A DNA stretch of 37,332 nt from CAYXVF01 sp964468125 (GCA_964468125.1 CAYXVF010000062.1:1-37332), one strand, 5' to 3'. Positions 8,845-18,392 are shown, numbered from the stretch's first letter. The notes: a model not told the origin generated them from the sequence alone. Made by a program: numbers and translations.

Positions 8845-9702
8845 GTGACGGTTGGGTGGGCCAACATCGCGGTTACCATGGTGTTGGCCGCCCCGCCGTC
8901 CGCCGCTCCGGCACAGGACTTGCCCCCGACGGTGCGCGTTGAGAACCCGATGAACGACCCAGAGCTACAGCGCGTCGCCGACTTTCTCGAGCCCAGGCTC
9001 CGCGTGCTCGCCGAGGGCCCGGGCGAAAGCGCGCTGCGCCTCGAGCTTTCGCGTGAAGACGACGGTCGCGGCGTTTTTCGCCTGTATGAGCACTCGACCC
9101 TCCTGACCGAGAGAAAGCAGAGAGCGAATGAGGGCGGCTTCGATGCGCTCGAGCTGTGGCTCGCGATGAAAAACGCCTGGGCCCGCGCCCGCGACGCGGA
9201 GAACCAGCCGACGGTCCGCCGCGCCGTCGTAGACGCGCCGAACGCCTCGCCCGTGCACGCTCGAACGGTCACGATCGCCGCCAACACCGTTCTTCAAGGG
9301 GACGGACTGTCGGCCTTTGGGGCGGCGGTCGGGTTTGGCCGGGGCGAGCACACCCTGGGCGTTGCCGGCGAGCTTTCCTATGCGCGCGCGCCCGTCGACG
9401 ACGCGCTCACGGTCCATCACCTGTTTGTTCAGAGCCACCTTAGCTACCGGGTGACCGACGGCTTTGCCCTCGAAGGGAGCGGACGGCTGAGCGCTCTCTT
9501 TGCGGTGGCTGGTCTGCAGAACAGCGCGACCTTCGACGTGGGCCTCGGCGCGAGCGCTCTCGTCTACGTCAGTGAGGGTCCCGAGCTTTGGCTGAGGGCA
9601 ACGGTCCTCGGCCACCCGTTGACCCAGCGTTATTTGTTCGACGAGGGCGACCGGGAGTCCAGTCCAGTAACGGTGAGTGTCGCCGCCGGGGTGGGGCTGT
9701 GA
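8845..9702 (+). CDS. Exported protein with predicted beta-barrel C-terminus, first gene of the sigma-factor operon
   Basis: The 285-residue product from a GTG start has a hydrophobic N-terminus ending in APA before Gln24, consistent with Sec signal cleavage, although the n-region lacks positive charge. Residues ~25-125 form a charged globular part. Residues ~140-285 consist of alternating amphipathic strands with Gly/Ala/Tyr patterns (for example SHLSYRVTDGFALEGSGRLS), as in small outer-membrane barrels. The end does not finish with the usual aromatic residue. Its stop overlaps the next gene's GTG start (GTGA), so it is translationally coupled to the ECF sigma factor. It may belong to the sensory side of that system; no named family is recognised. 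Confidence 0.75.
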   Translation: MTVGWANIAVTMVLAAPPSAAPAQDLPPTVRVENPMNDPELQRVADFLEPRLRVLAEGPGESALRLELSREDDGRGVFRLYEHSTLLTERKQRANEGGFDALELWLAMKNAWARARDAENQPTVRRAVVDAPNASPVHARTVTIAANTVLQGDGLSAFGAAVGFGRGEHTLGVAGELSYARAPVDDALTVHHLFVQSHLSYRVTDGFALEGSGRLSALFAVAGLQNSATFDVGLGASALVYVSEGPELWLRATVLGHPLTQRYLFDEGDRESSPVTVSVAAGVGL

Positions 9703-10253
9703 GCGGTCCTTTCTGGAAACCGGTGACCGCAGATGAGGTCACCCGCGACTACGCGGATCAGGTCTACCGCCAGCTCAAGCGGACCTTCGGACCCAAGGCG
9801 GACGTCGATGACCTGTTTCAAAACGTCTTCATCGAGGTGCTGCGCTCCCTTCCCACCTGGAGTGGTCGCGCGCGTCTCGGCGCATGGATTCGACGGGTGA
9901 CGACCAACGTCGCTTACCAGGAGATGCGCCTGTCCTACCGTCGCCCCACGGAGGTCGCCTACGATGAGCAGCTCGAGCATTCCGCCGACACTCCGGAACG
10001 GGGCGCCCGCGCTGCCGAGCTCTACCGGGCGCTCGCGGATCTCGACCCCAAGCTGCGGATCGTGGTGGCGCTCTACGACATCGAGGGGCTGACGATGAAG
10101 GAGATCGGTACGGAGCTCGGGCGCCCGCTTCCTACGATTCAGTCACAGCTCAAGGTGGCGCGGACCCGCCTCGCCGCTGCCCTCATGGATCAGGGCCCGC
10201 AGGCACGAGAGGAACGAACGCATCGGGATGAGGATTCGGAGTCTGGACGATGA
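9699..10253 (+). CDS. ECF-type RNA polymerase sigma factor
   Basis: I start the 184-residue protein at the GTG overlapping the previous stop, preceded by a G-rich stretch that can act as a ribosome binding site. Region 2 is visible as VDDLFQNVFIEVLRSLPTWSG followed by ARLGAWIRRVTTNVAYQEMR. Region 4 is visible as LDPKLRIVVALYDIEGLTMKE with the helix-turn-helix ending in TIQSQLKVARTRL. There is no sigma region 1 or 3, as expected for the extracytoplasmic-function class. It directs RNA polymerase to its own promoter set, often including its own operon. The following gene is the likely anti-sigma factor, overlapping by four bases. Confidence 0.95.
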   Translation: MSGPFWKPVTADEVTRDYADQVYRQLKRTFGPKADVDDLFQNVFIEVLRSLPTWSGRARLGAWIRRVTTNVAYQEMRLSYRRPTEVAYDEQLEHSADTPERGARAAELYRALADLDPKLRIVVALYDIEGLTMKEIGTELGRPLPTIQSQLKVARTRLAAALMDQGPQAREERTHRDEDSESGR

Positions 10254-11620
10254 ATGGCACGAACGAACACTACGGTGAGAATGAGCGCTTGAACGCGCTC
10301 ATGGTGCCGTATTTGCGTGGTGAGCTCGCTCCGCTAGAGGCGCAGTGGGTTGAGGCCCGGCTTGGACGCTCAAAGTCACTGGGCGCGCAGGCGGAGTCGC
10401 TCCGGAGCGCGCTCGATGCGGCACGCGACTACGCACCAGAGCTCGACGGAGCGCACCGGGCGCTCTTGTTGGCACGGCTCGACGCATCGCGCCCGCGCGG
10501 TCGGGCCCCCCTATGGCTGGCCACGGGCCTTGGAGTGAGCGCGGTCGCGCTCGCGATCACGTTCGGTTTCCTCCTCGGCCGCGATGGGGCGGAGACACCG
10601 GTCAACGCAGCGACCAACGAGAAGGCGACGCCTTTCGTTCGGGCGATCGATTTCGAGGACGAAGAAGGACTGCCGGAGCTGACCGTAGAGGCGGAGCAGC
10701 GCCGCGAGCTCACCGCGCACCTGCGCACGGTCGTTTCAAAGGACTGGGTCGGTCGCGTCGATGGTTCTCCGGAAGACACGCACGTGCGTGTGGAGCAGGG
10801 CACGGCGGCCTTTGCCTTTCGCGGCGGCGAGGGACGACGACTGGAAGTCGGTACGGAGCACGCGCGGGTCGTCGTGGTGGGTACACGCTTTTCCGTCGAG
10901 GTGAGCCCGGATGGGTCGGCGACCACGGTCGAGGTGTCCCAAGGCAAAGTCGAGGTCTGGCGTGGACGCGAGAAGACCGAGGTGCGCGCGGGGCAGAGGG
11001 CTCGGATCACCGGAGCGCGCGCCACAGTTCGCCGGGCGAAGGTCTCGGACGTTCTCGATGATCCCTATTTGGTTGCGCTCACCGGCGAGCGACACGCAAG
11101 CACGCGCGCGAAAGGGAGAGGTCTCGTGCGGGCATCCGAGAGACAAACGACCAGGAGCGAGACCGGTGGAGCGAGTCCGGGGTCTCCTGAGGGACGCCCT
11201 TCTCCTGCAGAGGGGCCCGTCGATCTCGACGCCGCGCTCACCGCCCTCGAACGCGCGGACGCCTTGGCCCGAGGTGGGGACGCGGACGCAGCTCTACAGG
11301 CCTATGACTTCTTGATCGCGAGCGCCGCGCCGCAGCGGATCCAACGGATGGCCCAGCTCGGCCGGGCGCGTACCCTCGGACGCATGGGGCAGCTGCGGGA
11401 CGCGTTGCGCGAGCTTTCGGGCCTGAGCCAAATCGACGGAGAGATTGGACGGCAGGCGCGCCTGTCCCGTTGCGAAGTGCAGCGGCGTTTTCAGCCCTGC
11501 GCGGCGCAGCGATGTTTCGGGGCTCTCGCGGACGATCCGGATCGCGCATTGGCCCTCGAGGCGGAGCGCCTCCACGCGCAGTCGAAAGCGTCTGGGCTGC
11601 GCTGCGAGGCTCGCGAATGA
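10250..11620 (+). CDS. FecR-like transmembrane anti-sigma factor with C-terminal helical repeats
   Basis: The 456-residue protein has an N-terminal cytoplasmic segment resembling a zinc-finger-free anti-sigma domain (LNALMVPYLRGELAPLEAQW). One transmembrane helix follows at ~87-110, then a periplasmic FecR domain (~165-265) with the typical GTRFSVEVSPDGSATTVEVS and QGKVEVWRG. After a Ser/Gly/Pro linker, residues ~325-450 are helical with TPR-like periodicity. FecR proteins hold or activate their ECF sigma factor in response to a periplasmic or outer-membrane signal. The ATGA overlap with the sigma gene supports that pairing. The next gene starts one base after its stop. Confidence 0.92.
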   Translation: MNGTNEHYGENERLNALMVPYLRGELAPLEAQWVEARLGRSKSLGAQAESLRSALDAARDYAPELDGAHRALLLARLDASRPRGRAPLWLATGLGVSAVALAITFGFLLGRDGAETPVNAATNEKATPFVRAIDFEDEEGLPELTVEAEQRRELTAHLRTVVSKDWVGRVDGSPEDTHVRVEQGTAAFAFRGGEGRRLEVGTEHARVVVVGTRFSVEVSPDGSATTVEVSQGKVEVWRGREKTEVRAGQRARITGARATVRRAKVSDVLDDPYLVALTGERHASTRAKGRGLVRASERQTTRSETGGASPGSPEGRPSPAEGPVDLDAALTALERADALARGGDADAALQAYDFLIASAAPQRIQRMAQLGRARTLGRMGQLRDALRELSGLSQIDGEIGRQARLSRCEVQRRFQPCAAQRCFGALADDPDRALALEAERLHAQSKASGLRCEARE

Positions 11621-11621
11621 C

Positions 11622-12245
11622 ATGCACCGTTTTGTCCCTCTCGTGTCACTCGTGTTCCTCGCGGCGGCCGCGACCGGGGCCTGCACGGAGCAGACGCTGG
11701 ACCTTCGCACGCCGGAGGTGGCGCCGCTGGAGTGTACGGGCAACGAGCGTTTCAACCCGCAGACCGGCCGTTGCTCCCCCTGCGAGCGCGTCTTCGAGAC
11801 TCCCGACGAGGTCTGCCTCTGCGCCCATGAACCCCTGCCCGATGAGTTTCCCTGGTGTGAGGGGGAGTCGCTCTTCCGCTGCTTGCCCTGCGACGCACTC
11901 GAGAGCTGTCGGACCTACGACGCGGACACCCGGGGGGTGGGGGATTGTGGGCAGGCGCGCGCCTGCTGCGCGGCGATTGAAGAAAATCCTGTGGGCACAC
12001 CATGTTGCGGCGCGGAGCAGATTGCGGTTTGCTTCGAACATCCCACCGTCGTGGACGCTTTGGTCCTCGAATGCGTGGCTCCAACCCGCTGTTGTGACGG
12101 CACCACCTCGTGCACGGACGCGAATGATTGCCTGGATTTCCAAGACTGCGTCGACGGCGGCTGCGCTCCCGGCTGCGAACCCAATGTCACCTTTTGTTGT
12201 GAAGAGTGCGGCTGCACCTGCGAGCAGCTCGATGGCCCCGCGTGA
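11622..12245 (+). CDS. Cysteine-rich exported protein, probable lipoprotein
   Basis: The ATG at 11622 gives 207 residues. The signal sequence MHRFVPLVSLVFLAAAATGA ends at Cys21, and the T-G-A-C context is a weak lipobox, so lipid attachment is plausible but not certain. The mature part is strikingly Cys-rich, with clusters such as CSPCERV, ACCAAIEE, CCGAEQ and FCCEECGCTCEQ, suggesting a disulfide-stabilised protein outside the cytoplasm. The style matches the Cys-rich parts of the giant lipoprotein 18 bases downstream, and the two are probably made together. I recognise no named family. Confidence 0.8.
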   Translation: MHRFVPLVSLVFLAAAATGACTEQTLDLRTPEVAPLECTGNERFNPQTGRCSPCERVFETPDEVCLCAHEPLPDEFPWCEGESLFRCLPCDALESCRTYDADTRGVGDCGQARACCAAIEENPVGTPCCGAEQIAVCFEHPTVVDALVLECVAPTRCCDGTTSCTDANDCLDFQDCVDGGCAPGCEPNVTFCCEECGCTCEQLDGPA

Positions 12246-12263
12246 ATCCACGGGGCGCGGAGA

Positions 12264-15200
12264 ATGACAGTGAGTACTAAGCTAGCCTCCACCCTCAACG
12301 TCCTGGTCCGCATGGCCGCCTTCGCCTCCCTCGGCGTCTTCGCTGGCTGCGGCAACGTCGACTCCGGTCTCGACTGCAACCCGCAATGCGAGCCGGGACA
12401 GGACTTCTGCATCGACCAGGTCACGGGCGACCGCGTCAACCCGGACTGCACGCCCTATTGCCCGCCGGGTACGGACTGCGAGCCGATCACGAACGGAAAT
12501 GGCAACGGCAACAACGGCAACACGAACGGCAACGGCAACACGAACGGCAACGGCAACAACGGAAACGGCAACAACGGAAACGGAAACACCACCGCGCCCT
12601 GCGTCTGCTTCAACGCGAACACGCCGGTGGTGCCCGGCGAGGACAGCGACGGCGACTGCATCTCGGACGCAAACGAAAATGCGTCGGGCAACTCGGACCC
12701 GAACAACGCGGACACGGACGGCGACGGTGTGCGCGACGGCTGCGAAGACAAGAACTACGACGGCCAGCAAAACGGCGAAGATACCGACCCGCGCGACGAT
12801 GACACGGACGGCGACGGCCTCCTCGACGGCCAAGAGGACCGGAACCAAAACGGCATCATCGATCCAGGAGAAACCAGCGGCGCGGATGCGGATTCGGACA
12901 ACGACGGTGTCGACGACGGCGACGAGGATTTCTCTTATCCTGGCGCTCCAACGAATCGCAACGGCATCTTCGACCCATGGGTGCCTTTCGACCCTGCCTG
13001 GGACGTGGACAACGACGGCTGCTATACCCCAGGTGTCGACAACCCCGGGGAGACGAGCCCGACGAGCCTCGACTCGGACCAAGACGGCATTCTCGACTCA
13101 AACGAAGACCGCAACCGCAACGGCGAATGCGACGCGACCGAGACGTGCTCCTTCACCGCGGACACGGACTGCGATCGAATCATCGACGGCAAGGAAGATC
13201 TCGATGCGGACGGAGTGCGCGATCCCTTCGAGACCGACCCCCTCAACAGGGACACGGACGGCGACGGCCTGGAAGATGGCGTGGAGGATGCGGACCAAAA
13301 CGGCGTCTGGAACCCCTTTCAGGAGACCAACCCGCGTGATGCGGATACGGACGGCGACCAGATTCCGGATGGTCGTGAAGACGCCAATCGAAACGGGGTC
13401 TGGGATCAGTTCACGGACGTCAACGGGGACGGCTGCTACAACCCGATGGACGGAGACCTTCCCGGCGAGTCGAACCCGCGCAACCAGGACACGGACAGCG
13501 ATGGGATCTCAGACCGGCTCGAAGACGCAAACCAAGATGGCCTGTGCACCTACGGTGAGCTGAACCTGCCTTTTGGTGGCGCGATTCCAGGCTTTGAGGA
13601 GACCTGTGCCTACATCGCGGACACGGACTGCGACGGCATCGCCGACGGCATCGAGGACGCGACGCGCAACGGAATTCTCGACGAAGGCGAGCTCGACCCG
13701 CGCAATCCGGACTCGGACGGCGACGGTCTCACCGACGGCTGCCGCGCCGGTTCCGCTGCGGCCTGCGAAGATACGAACAACGACGGCCGCTGGGACCGGG
13801 CCGCGGGCGAAACCAACGCTCGGTCCATCGACACGGACCGGGACGGCCTCGATGACGGGTGTGAGGTGGTGCGTTTCATGCCGGCGGCACCGGCAGGCGC
13901 CGTGCGCGACTTCCCCGATCCGCTGAACGAAGACACGGACGGCGACGGCGAGCGCGATGGTGATGAGGACGCAAACGGCAACTGCATGACCGACGGCGAC
14001 GAGACCGATCCGCGCGTCTTCAACGAGCCCCCGATGACCGGCACGGAAGAGCGCATTCGCTTCGAGGTGTGCTCGGCGCAGAACGTCAAACGTCTCACCT
14101 TCGCCGAGTCGATCCGCCTGGACTACCGCGTGGCCTTCGAGGTCGAGAAGGATCCATTCAATGGAGAAGAGTCCGAATACTTCGCGCTGCCCTTCGGTTT
14201 CGACGGTGACGGCTCAGGCGGCTTTGACCCTCTCGACACCGACGACCAGCCGATCGGCCACTACTTCCAGTCGACGGAAGGGGTGATCGACGACGAGAGC
14301 ACGGGCGAAGACGTCAACCGCGACATCTATGGCTTCATCGTGGCGACCGAAGACGGCCGCGAGCTCGACGTGATCCTCGACGAGGTTCGAGAGGAGCTCA
14401 TTGCTCTGACCTCCGGGGCGGCGGTGGAAACCGCGGCGGTGACCGCGCGCCCCGCCCACGACAACCTGTCGGCGGCGCGCATTCTGCGGGCCCAGCGTGA
14501 GTTCGAGTTCACCTTCCAGCAGCCGCTTCCCTCCGTGTTGGTGCGCAACCTCCTGCTCGAGAATGCGTTCCTCGATACGAGCCTGCTGGATCAAGACATT
14601 TATGGTCAGCCCGACTCGCCCACGCCTCCAGAAATCGAGCCCGAGATCCCACCGGACGTGGTCTACGGCAACATCAGCTGTGCCACGTCCCCGGAGCTGT
14701 GCACGCTTCGCTTCAATGCGTCGATCGCCGCGGTGCAGCGCCAGGACCAGCTCGGCGTCAACGGCGAGCCGGTCACGCTCCTCGTGGTGGCTCTGACGGC
14801 CGACGACCGCGTCGACAACCCGAGCACGCCTGAAGACTTGTCGAAGAATCGCCAATACCCGGAACGCCTCATTCGCCTCGAGGACCTGACCGGTGGCTCG
14901 GCGGTGGCCCGTTTTGCGGCGGAGACGAGCACCACCTGCGAGCGCGAGCAGCAGACGCTCGCGAAGGCGGACGTACTGTGGGTCGTGGATGACTCGCGTT
15001 CGATGCAGCAGATCATCGACAAGCTGCAGCAGGCTGCAACGGCGGCGCAGACCGTCTTCACCGCGAACTCGAACATCGTCGACTACCGTCTGGCGATGAC
15101 CACGACGAACCCGTCGCAGGGCATTCGACGGATTTGCCCCGTGGGCTGCCGTGAGGATGGCACCACCGACGGGTCGACTCCGTGCGATCCGAACGCGATC

Positions 15201-18200
15201 CGCCCGACCGTGGCCCCGGACAACGGGGTGCTCGGCTGTCTCAACGTCTGCCCGGCGAACTGCAGCAGCACCTGCGGCGATGACGGCGGCACCTGCGACA
15301 CGGGAAGCTGCATCAGCGGCTGCGTTGAGCCGGCGGACCTCGCGGCGAACCTCGCGGCGGACGCGAGCGCCTTCCCGCTCCCCGGCGGCGGCGGCACCTT
15401 TTATTACGAAGACAGCCTCTACATGGACTGCGCGAGTGTGTCGGGCTTTGGCGGACTCGACAGCTGCGGCCTGCCCGAATACGTCGGCGACTTCAGCGCG
15501 TTCTACGACGGCAGTGGCCCCTTGAATAGCCGGGCACTGCAGGGCAACGCGGGCTTCATCGGTGCGGACATCGGTCAGGAGTGCGCTGACATCACCTCGT
15601 CGCTCCTGCAGCCGGTCGACCTGAGCGACGACACTTCGGTCAGTGCGATCGACTGCTCGACCGATCCGGAGGGCTGCTGCGACCGGCTCACGCAGGTCTG
15701 CAGCCACGGGCCGACGGTCCTCGCGTCGCAGATGTGCGATCTGATCCGCGCGATGGGCGGTAAGCCGCGCTTGGTCAACGGCTTCCCGGACTCGAATTCC
15801 CGCGGTCGAAGGCCGCACTCGGCACCGGAGCTCGGCACCCTGCAAGCTCGGCGCCTCTTGACCAACGCCTTGCCCGCGGTTCCGGAAGACCTCGCGGCCC
15901 TCGGCCAGCTTCGTCTGAACTGCGACGACGGCGAGCCGAACTGCCCGACGGCGGGCTGCTACCCCGGCGACACCTTTGCGGGCTCGGGACTCAGCTGCAA
16001 TTTCGACGTCGAGTGCGGCGAGCGCGAGCGCTGCCAGAAGACCTGCGGCGACGGCGCGGGAGGCGGAAGCGGCAGCGCCTGCTTTGATGACAGCGACTGT
16101 CCAACGGGCGAGAGCTGCGGCGCGGACGGCGCGGCGGGAACGTGCACCGGCTTCTGCGACATCGTGCCGGTCCTCACTCTCTTCTTGTCGGACGAGGAAG
16201 ACTTCTACTTCAAGGACGAGTGCGTCGGCACCTATACCATACCCCCGGGCGTCGGTACGGGCTGGGACCAGATCGCCGCCGGCGTTGCTGACAAGCGCCA
16301 GCTTGCCAGTGATTGTCGATACGTGGACGGCGACCCGCGCACCATCGAGTCCTGTACGGCAACGGCGGACTACTGCGCTCCCTTCGCCACCGGCGTGCCC
16401 GCGGGCTACGACCCGAACTTTGCGCCGGACTATCGCCTCGCGGCGACGGACTTCACCGTGCGCTGGCGCGATCCCTTCGCGGCGGAGTGCTCCCCGGCGA
16501 ACTGGGAGACGGCCTGCGCGCTCGATCCCTGTGCGCTCGCGACGAATCAGACCGAGTGCGAAGCGCCGCAGATCACCGCCTGCGCCCCGGGGGACGCGGA
16601 TTGTGAAACGCCCGCCTCACGCGCGGCCTGCACCTGGGATGGGGGTCGCGCTGAGTGCACGAGCATCTGCCAGCCCTTCAACGCCTTGGCGGACATCGAC
16701 GATGCGGAGGAGCAGTGCAACGCGGAGCCCGCGTGCAGCTGGAACGAGGACATCATCCTCGGCAACAACGCGGGGGACGCTTGCCAGTTCGCCTATCCGC
16801 TCAACGACTGCCAGCCCTGCAAGCGCTTGCGGCGGCGGCGCGAGGCGGTCAACGGCGGTGACGGCCTCGTGGGTCTCGGGAGGCTGGGCCCGGTCTATGC
16901 AATCACCCGAAATCGCGGTTTCCCGGGAGCTCCCACGAATGATGGCTGCGAGGGTGGCTCGGTCACCTGGGGCCGCGGTGACGGCAGCGCCTACCGCGAC
17001 ATCGCCATCGACACCCTCGGCCGAACACAGGACGTTTGCGCCGACAGCTACCAGGGCTTCGTCCAGGACGTGGTGCGCGACATCGTGTCGCTCTCCGCGC
17101 CTTATCCACTGAGTGGCTTCCCGATCTCGGCGACGATCCGGGTGGGTATCGGGCGAGGGTGCAGCGACGGCGGCAGCACCTGCGAGTTCTTCGAGGTCCC
17201 GCGCTCGCGAACCTCTGGCTTCACCTTCGACCCAACGACGAACTCGATCGGCTTCAAGAGCGACCCGATCGACGGCGTCTGCGACAACCCGGGCGTCGAT
17301 TGTCAGGCGAACGGAGTGATCGAGCCCGCCGAGGTGGATTTTGCCCTCAACGCGCCGCAGGTGCCTCAGCAGGGTGACATCATCTACATCTCCTACCGCT
17401 TCTGGGAGCCCGTTCCCTGCGAAGAGGAGTGCGGCGACGGTCAGACCTGCGTGCGCGCGCTCTGCCCGGACGAAGGCAACACGGGTCTGAGCTGCGCGGT
17501 GGACAACGACTGCACGGGCCTCAACGAGATCTGCGACAACAACCAGTGCGTGCTCGACTGCACTCCGGGCGATACGATCGACCGGTGCATCGACGCACCT
17601 TGCGGCATCTGCGAGACCTTCAACCAGAACACGGGCCAGTGCGTGCCGATTGCGGACACCTGCGAGTGCAACGAAGATCCAAACGCGATCTTCTGCGAGG
17701 ACTCGAGCGCCTGTCCTCCGGGCCTCACCTGCCTCGAGGACAGCTGCATCTGCACGCCCGTGGGGAGCTGCGCGGACGACATCGCGGAGATCATCTCCGG
17801 CGGCGGTCTCGTCTCGAGCCAGCAGGCCTGCGATGACCTGAAGGACTGCTGCGCGGACATCGAGAACCAAGACGTGTCCTGTCGCACGAACACGACGGAG
17901 GCCCTCTGCGACGGCGACGCCAACTGCCTCTGGGACGGCAGCCGGTGTGTCTCGGCCGATCCGTTGTGCTGCCCGGCCGGGGACAGCTTCGACTGTGAAC
18001 GGGATCCGGAGTCGCCGTTCTTCTTCACGGTCTGCATTCCCGGCGAGTGCAGCTGCGAGTTCCCGGACGCGAGCTCGCAGGCGGGCCCCGGCGGGAGCTG
18101 TGCGAGCGACGCGGATTGCGCCCTGGACTGCGTGGCCTTCGAGCCGCCGAACTGTCCGCCCGGCTGCGCCAATGGCGGCAGTACCTGCGTCAACGCGGAT

Positions 18201-18338
18201 GGCTCCACCGGCCCCGACCCGTCCTTCCAGCCGCGGGTCTGCGATACGGCGAGCGGAAGCTGCATCTGCAACTTCGCTGGCTTCTACTGCGACCCGAACA
18301 CGCCGATCGGCTGCGACTGCCGCCCCCGGCCATTCTAG
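12264..18338 (+). CDS. Giant (2024-residue) surface lipoprotein with thrombospondin type 3-like repeats, VWA-like domain and Cys-rich modules
   Basis: A signal peptide ends in the lipobox F-A-G-Cys29. The start could instead be the GTG at 12270, which has GGAG at seven bases, whereas the ATG at 12264 has almost no spacing. After an Asn/Gly linker (residues ~77-108), residues ~126-585 hold many DTDGDG(L/V)xDGxED units, the calcium-binding thrombospondin type 3 pattern. A beta-rich region follows. A von Willebrand A-like domain begins near residue 905 (ADVLWVVDDSRSMQQ, an intact D-x-S-x-S site) and seems interrupted by long Cys-rich insertions before LTLFLSDEEDFYF. The C-terminal ~350 residues are Cys-rich, EGF-like modules. 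A Ca-binding adhesin or surface receptor under control of the upstream sigma/FecR pair is my inference. Confidence 0.92.
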   Translation: MTVSTKLASTLNVLVRMAAFASLGVFAGCGNVDSGLDCNPQCEPGQDFCIDQVTGDRVNPDCTPYCPPGTDCEPITNGNGNGNNGNTNGNGNTNGNGNNGNGNNGNGNTTAPCVCFNANTPVVPGEDSDGDCISDANENASGNSDPNNADTDGDGVRDGCEDKNYDGQQNGEDTDPRDDDTDGDGLLDGQEDRNQNGIIDPGETSGADADSDNDGVDDGDEDFSYPGAPTNRNGIFDPWVPFDPAWDVDNDGCYTPGVDNPGETSPTSLDSDQDGILDSNEDRNRNGECDATETCSFTADTDCDRIIDGKEDLDADGVRDPFETDPLNRDTDGDGLEDGVEDADQNGVWNPFQETNPRDADTDGDQIPDGREDANRNGVWDQFTDVNGDGCYNPMDGDLPGESNPRNQDTDSDGISDRLEDANQDGLCTYGELNLPFGGAIPGFEETCAYIADTDCDGIADGIEDATRNGILDEGELDPRNPDSDGDGLTDGCRAGSAAACEDTNNDGRWDRAAGETNARSIDTDRDGLDDGCEVVRFMPAAPAGAVRDFPDPLNEDTDGDGERDGDEDANGNCMTDGDETDPRVFNEPPMTGTEERIRFEVCSAQNVKRLTFAESIRLDYRVAFEVEKDPFNGEESEYFALPFGFDGDGSGGFDPLDTDDQPIGHYFQSTEGVIDDESTGEDVNRDIYGFIVATEDGRELDVILDEVREELIALTSGAAVETAAVTARPAHDNLSAARILRAQREFEFTFQQPLPSVLVRNLLLENAFLDTSLLDQDIYGQPDSPTPPEIEPEIPPDVVYGNISCATSPELCTLRFNASIAAVQRQDQLGVNGEPVTLLVVALTADDRVDNPSTPEDLSKNRQYPERLIRLEDLTGGSAVARFAAETSTTCEREQQTLAKADVLWVVDDSRSMQQIIDKLQQAATAAQTVFTANSNIVDYRLAMTTTNPSQGIRRICPVGCREDGTTDGSTPCDPNAIRPTVAPDNGVLGCLNVCPANCSSTCGDDGGTCDTGSCISGCVEPADLAANLAADASAFPLPGGGGTFYYEDSLYMDCASVSGFGGLDSCGLPEYVGDFSAFYDGSGPLNSRALQGNAGFIGADIGQECADITSSLLQPVDLSDDTSVSAIDCSTDPEGCCDRLTQVCSHGPTVLASQMCDLIRAMGGKPRLVNGFPDSNSRGRRPHSAPELGTLQARRLLTNALPAVPEDLAALGQLRLNCDDGEPNCPTAGCYPGDTFAGSGLSCNFDVECGERERCQKTCGDGAGGGSGSACFDDSDCPTGESCGADGAAGTCTGFCDIVPVLTLFLSDEEDFYFKDECVGTYTIPPGVGTGWDQIAAGVADKRQLASDCRYVDGDPRTIESCTATADYCAPFATGVPAGYDPNFAPDYRLAATDFTVRWRDPFAAECSPANWETACALDPCALATNQTECEAPQITACAPGDADCETPASRAACTWDGGRAECTSICQPFNALADIDDAEEQCNAEPACSWNEDIILGNNAGDACQFAYPLNDCQPCKRLRRRREAVNGGDGLVGLGRLGPVYAITRNRGFPGAPTNDGCEGGSVTWGRGDGSAYRDIAIDTLGRTQDVCADSYQGFVQDVVRDIVSLSAPYPLSGFPISATIRVGIGRGCSDGGSTCEFFEVPRSRTSGFTFDPTTNSIGFKSDPIDGVCDNPGVDCQANGVIEPAEVDFALNAPQVPQQGDIIYISYRFWEPVPCEEECGDGQTCVRALCPDEGNTGLSCAVDNDCTGLNEICDNNQCVLDCTPGDTIDRCIDAPCGICETFNQNTGQCVPIADTCECNEDPNAIFCEDSSACPPGLTCLEDSCICTPVGSCADDIAEIISGGGLVSSQQACDDLKDCCADIENQDVSCRTNTTEALCDGDANCLWDGSRCVSADPLCCPAGDSFDCERDPESPFFFTVCIPGECSCEFPDASSQAGPGGSCASDADCALDCVAFEPPNCPPGCANGGSTCVNADGSTGPDPSFQPRVCDTASGSCICNFAGFYCDPNTPIGCDCRPRPF
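12492..12587 (+). repeat. Asn-Gly linker repeat (AACGGC/AACGGA units)
   Basis: Short imperfect repeats of AACGG(C/A/G) encode an Asn/Gly/Thr-only linker between the lipid anchor and the calcium-binding repeats of the giant lipoprotein. The same kind of repeat recurs in the monoheme lipoprotein near 20650. Confidence 0.85.
12641..14016 (+). repeat. Thrombospondin type 3-like Ca-binding repeat region
   Basis: The recurrent motif GACACGGACGGCGACGG and relatives encode Asp-x-Asp-x-Asp-Gly loops (DTDGDG, DSDGDG, DADSDNDG), each followed by Glu-Asp and Asn-Arg-Asn-Gly patterns. The protein-level period is irregular, 20-50 residues, because of inserts. Such loops bind calcium in thrombospondin type 3 and OmpA-linked repeats. 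Confidence 0.85.
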
Positions 18339-18348
18339 AAAAGAAGTT

Positions 18349-18383
18349 CCGGTAAGCGCTTATAGTTAGTGGAGCGCTTCCGG
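18349..18383. promoter_or_regulatory. Imperfect inverted repeat between the giant lipoprotein and the cytochrome operon
   Basis: CCGG-T-AAGCGCT (18349-18360) pairs with AGCGCTTCCGG (18373-18383), with one bulged T and a 12-base loop. There is no following T-tract. It may end transcription of the upstream operon or be an operator for the cytochrome operon. I cannot decide between these from sequence alone. Confidence 0.45.
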
Positions 18384-18392
18384 ACGCCCGTT

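Noticed and set aside
12492..14016. Repetitive GAC/AAC-rich DNA as a non-coding satellite or CRISPR
   Set aside because: The repeats are in frame with a lipoprotein and spell Asn-Gly linkers and Ca-binding Asp loops.
14214..15845. 543-codon minus-strand open frame inside the giant lipoprotein gene
   Set aside because: It has Arg/Ala/Val-rich antisense composition and no recognisable domains, while the plus strand has an intact signal peptide and domain order.
16617..17870. 417-codon minus-strand open frame
   Set aside because: It is antisense to Cys-rich modules of the giant lipoprotein, has no ribosome binding site of note and resembles no family.
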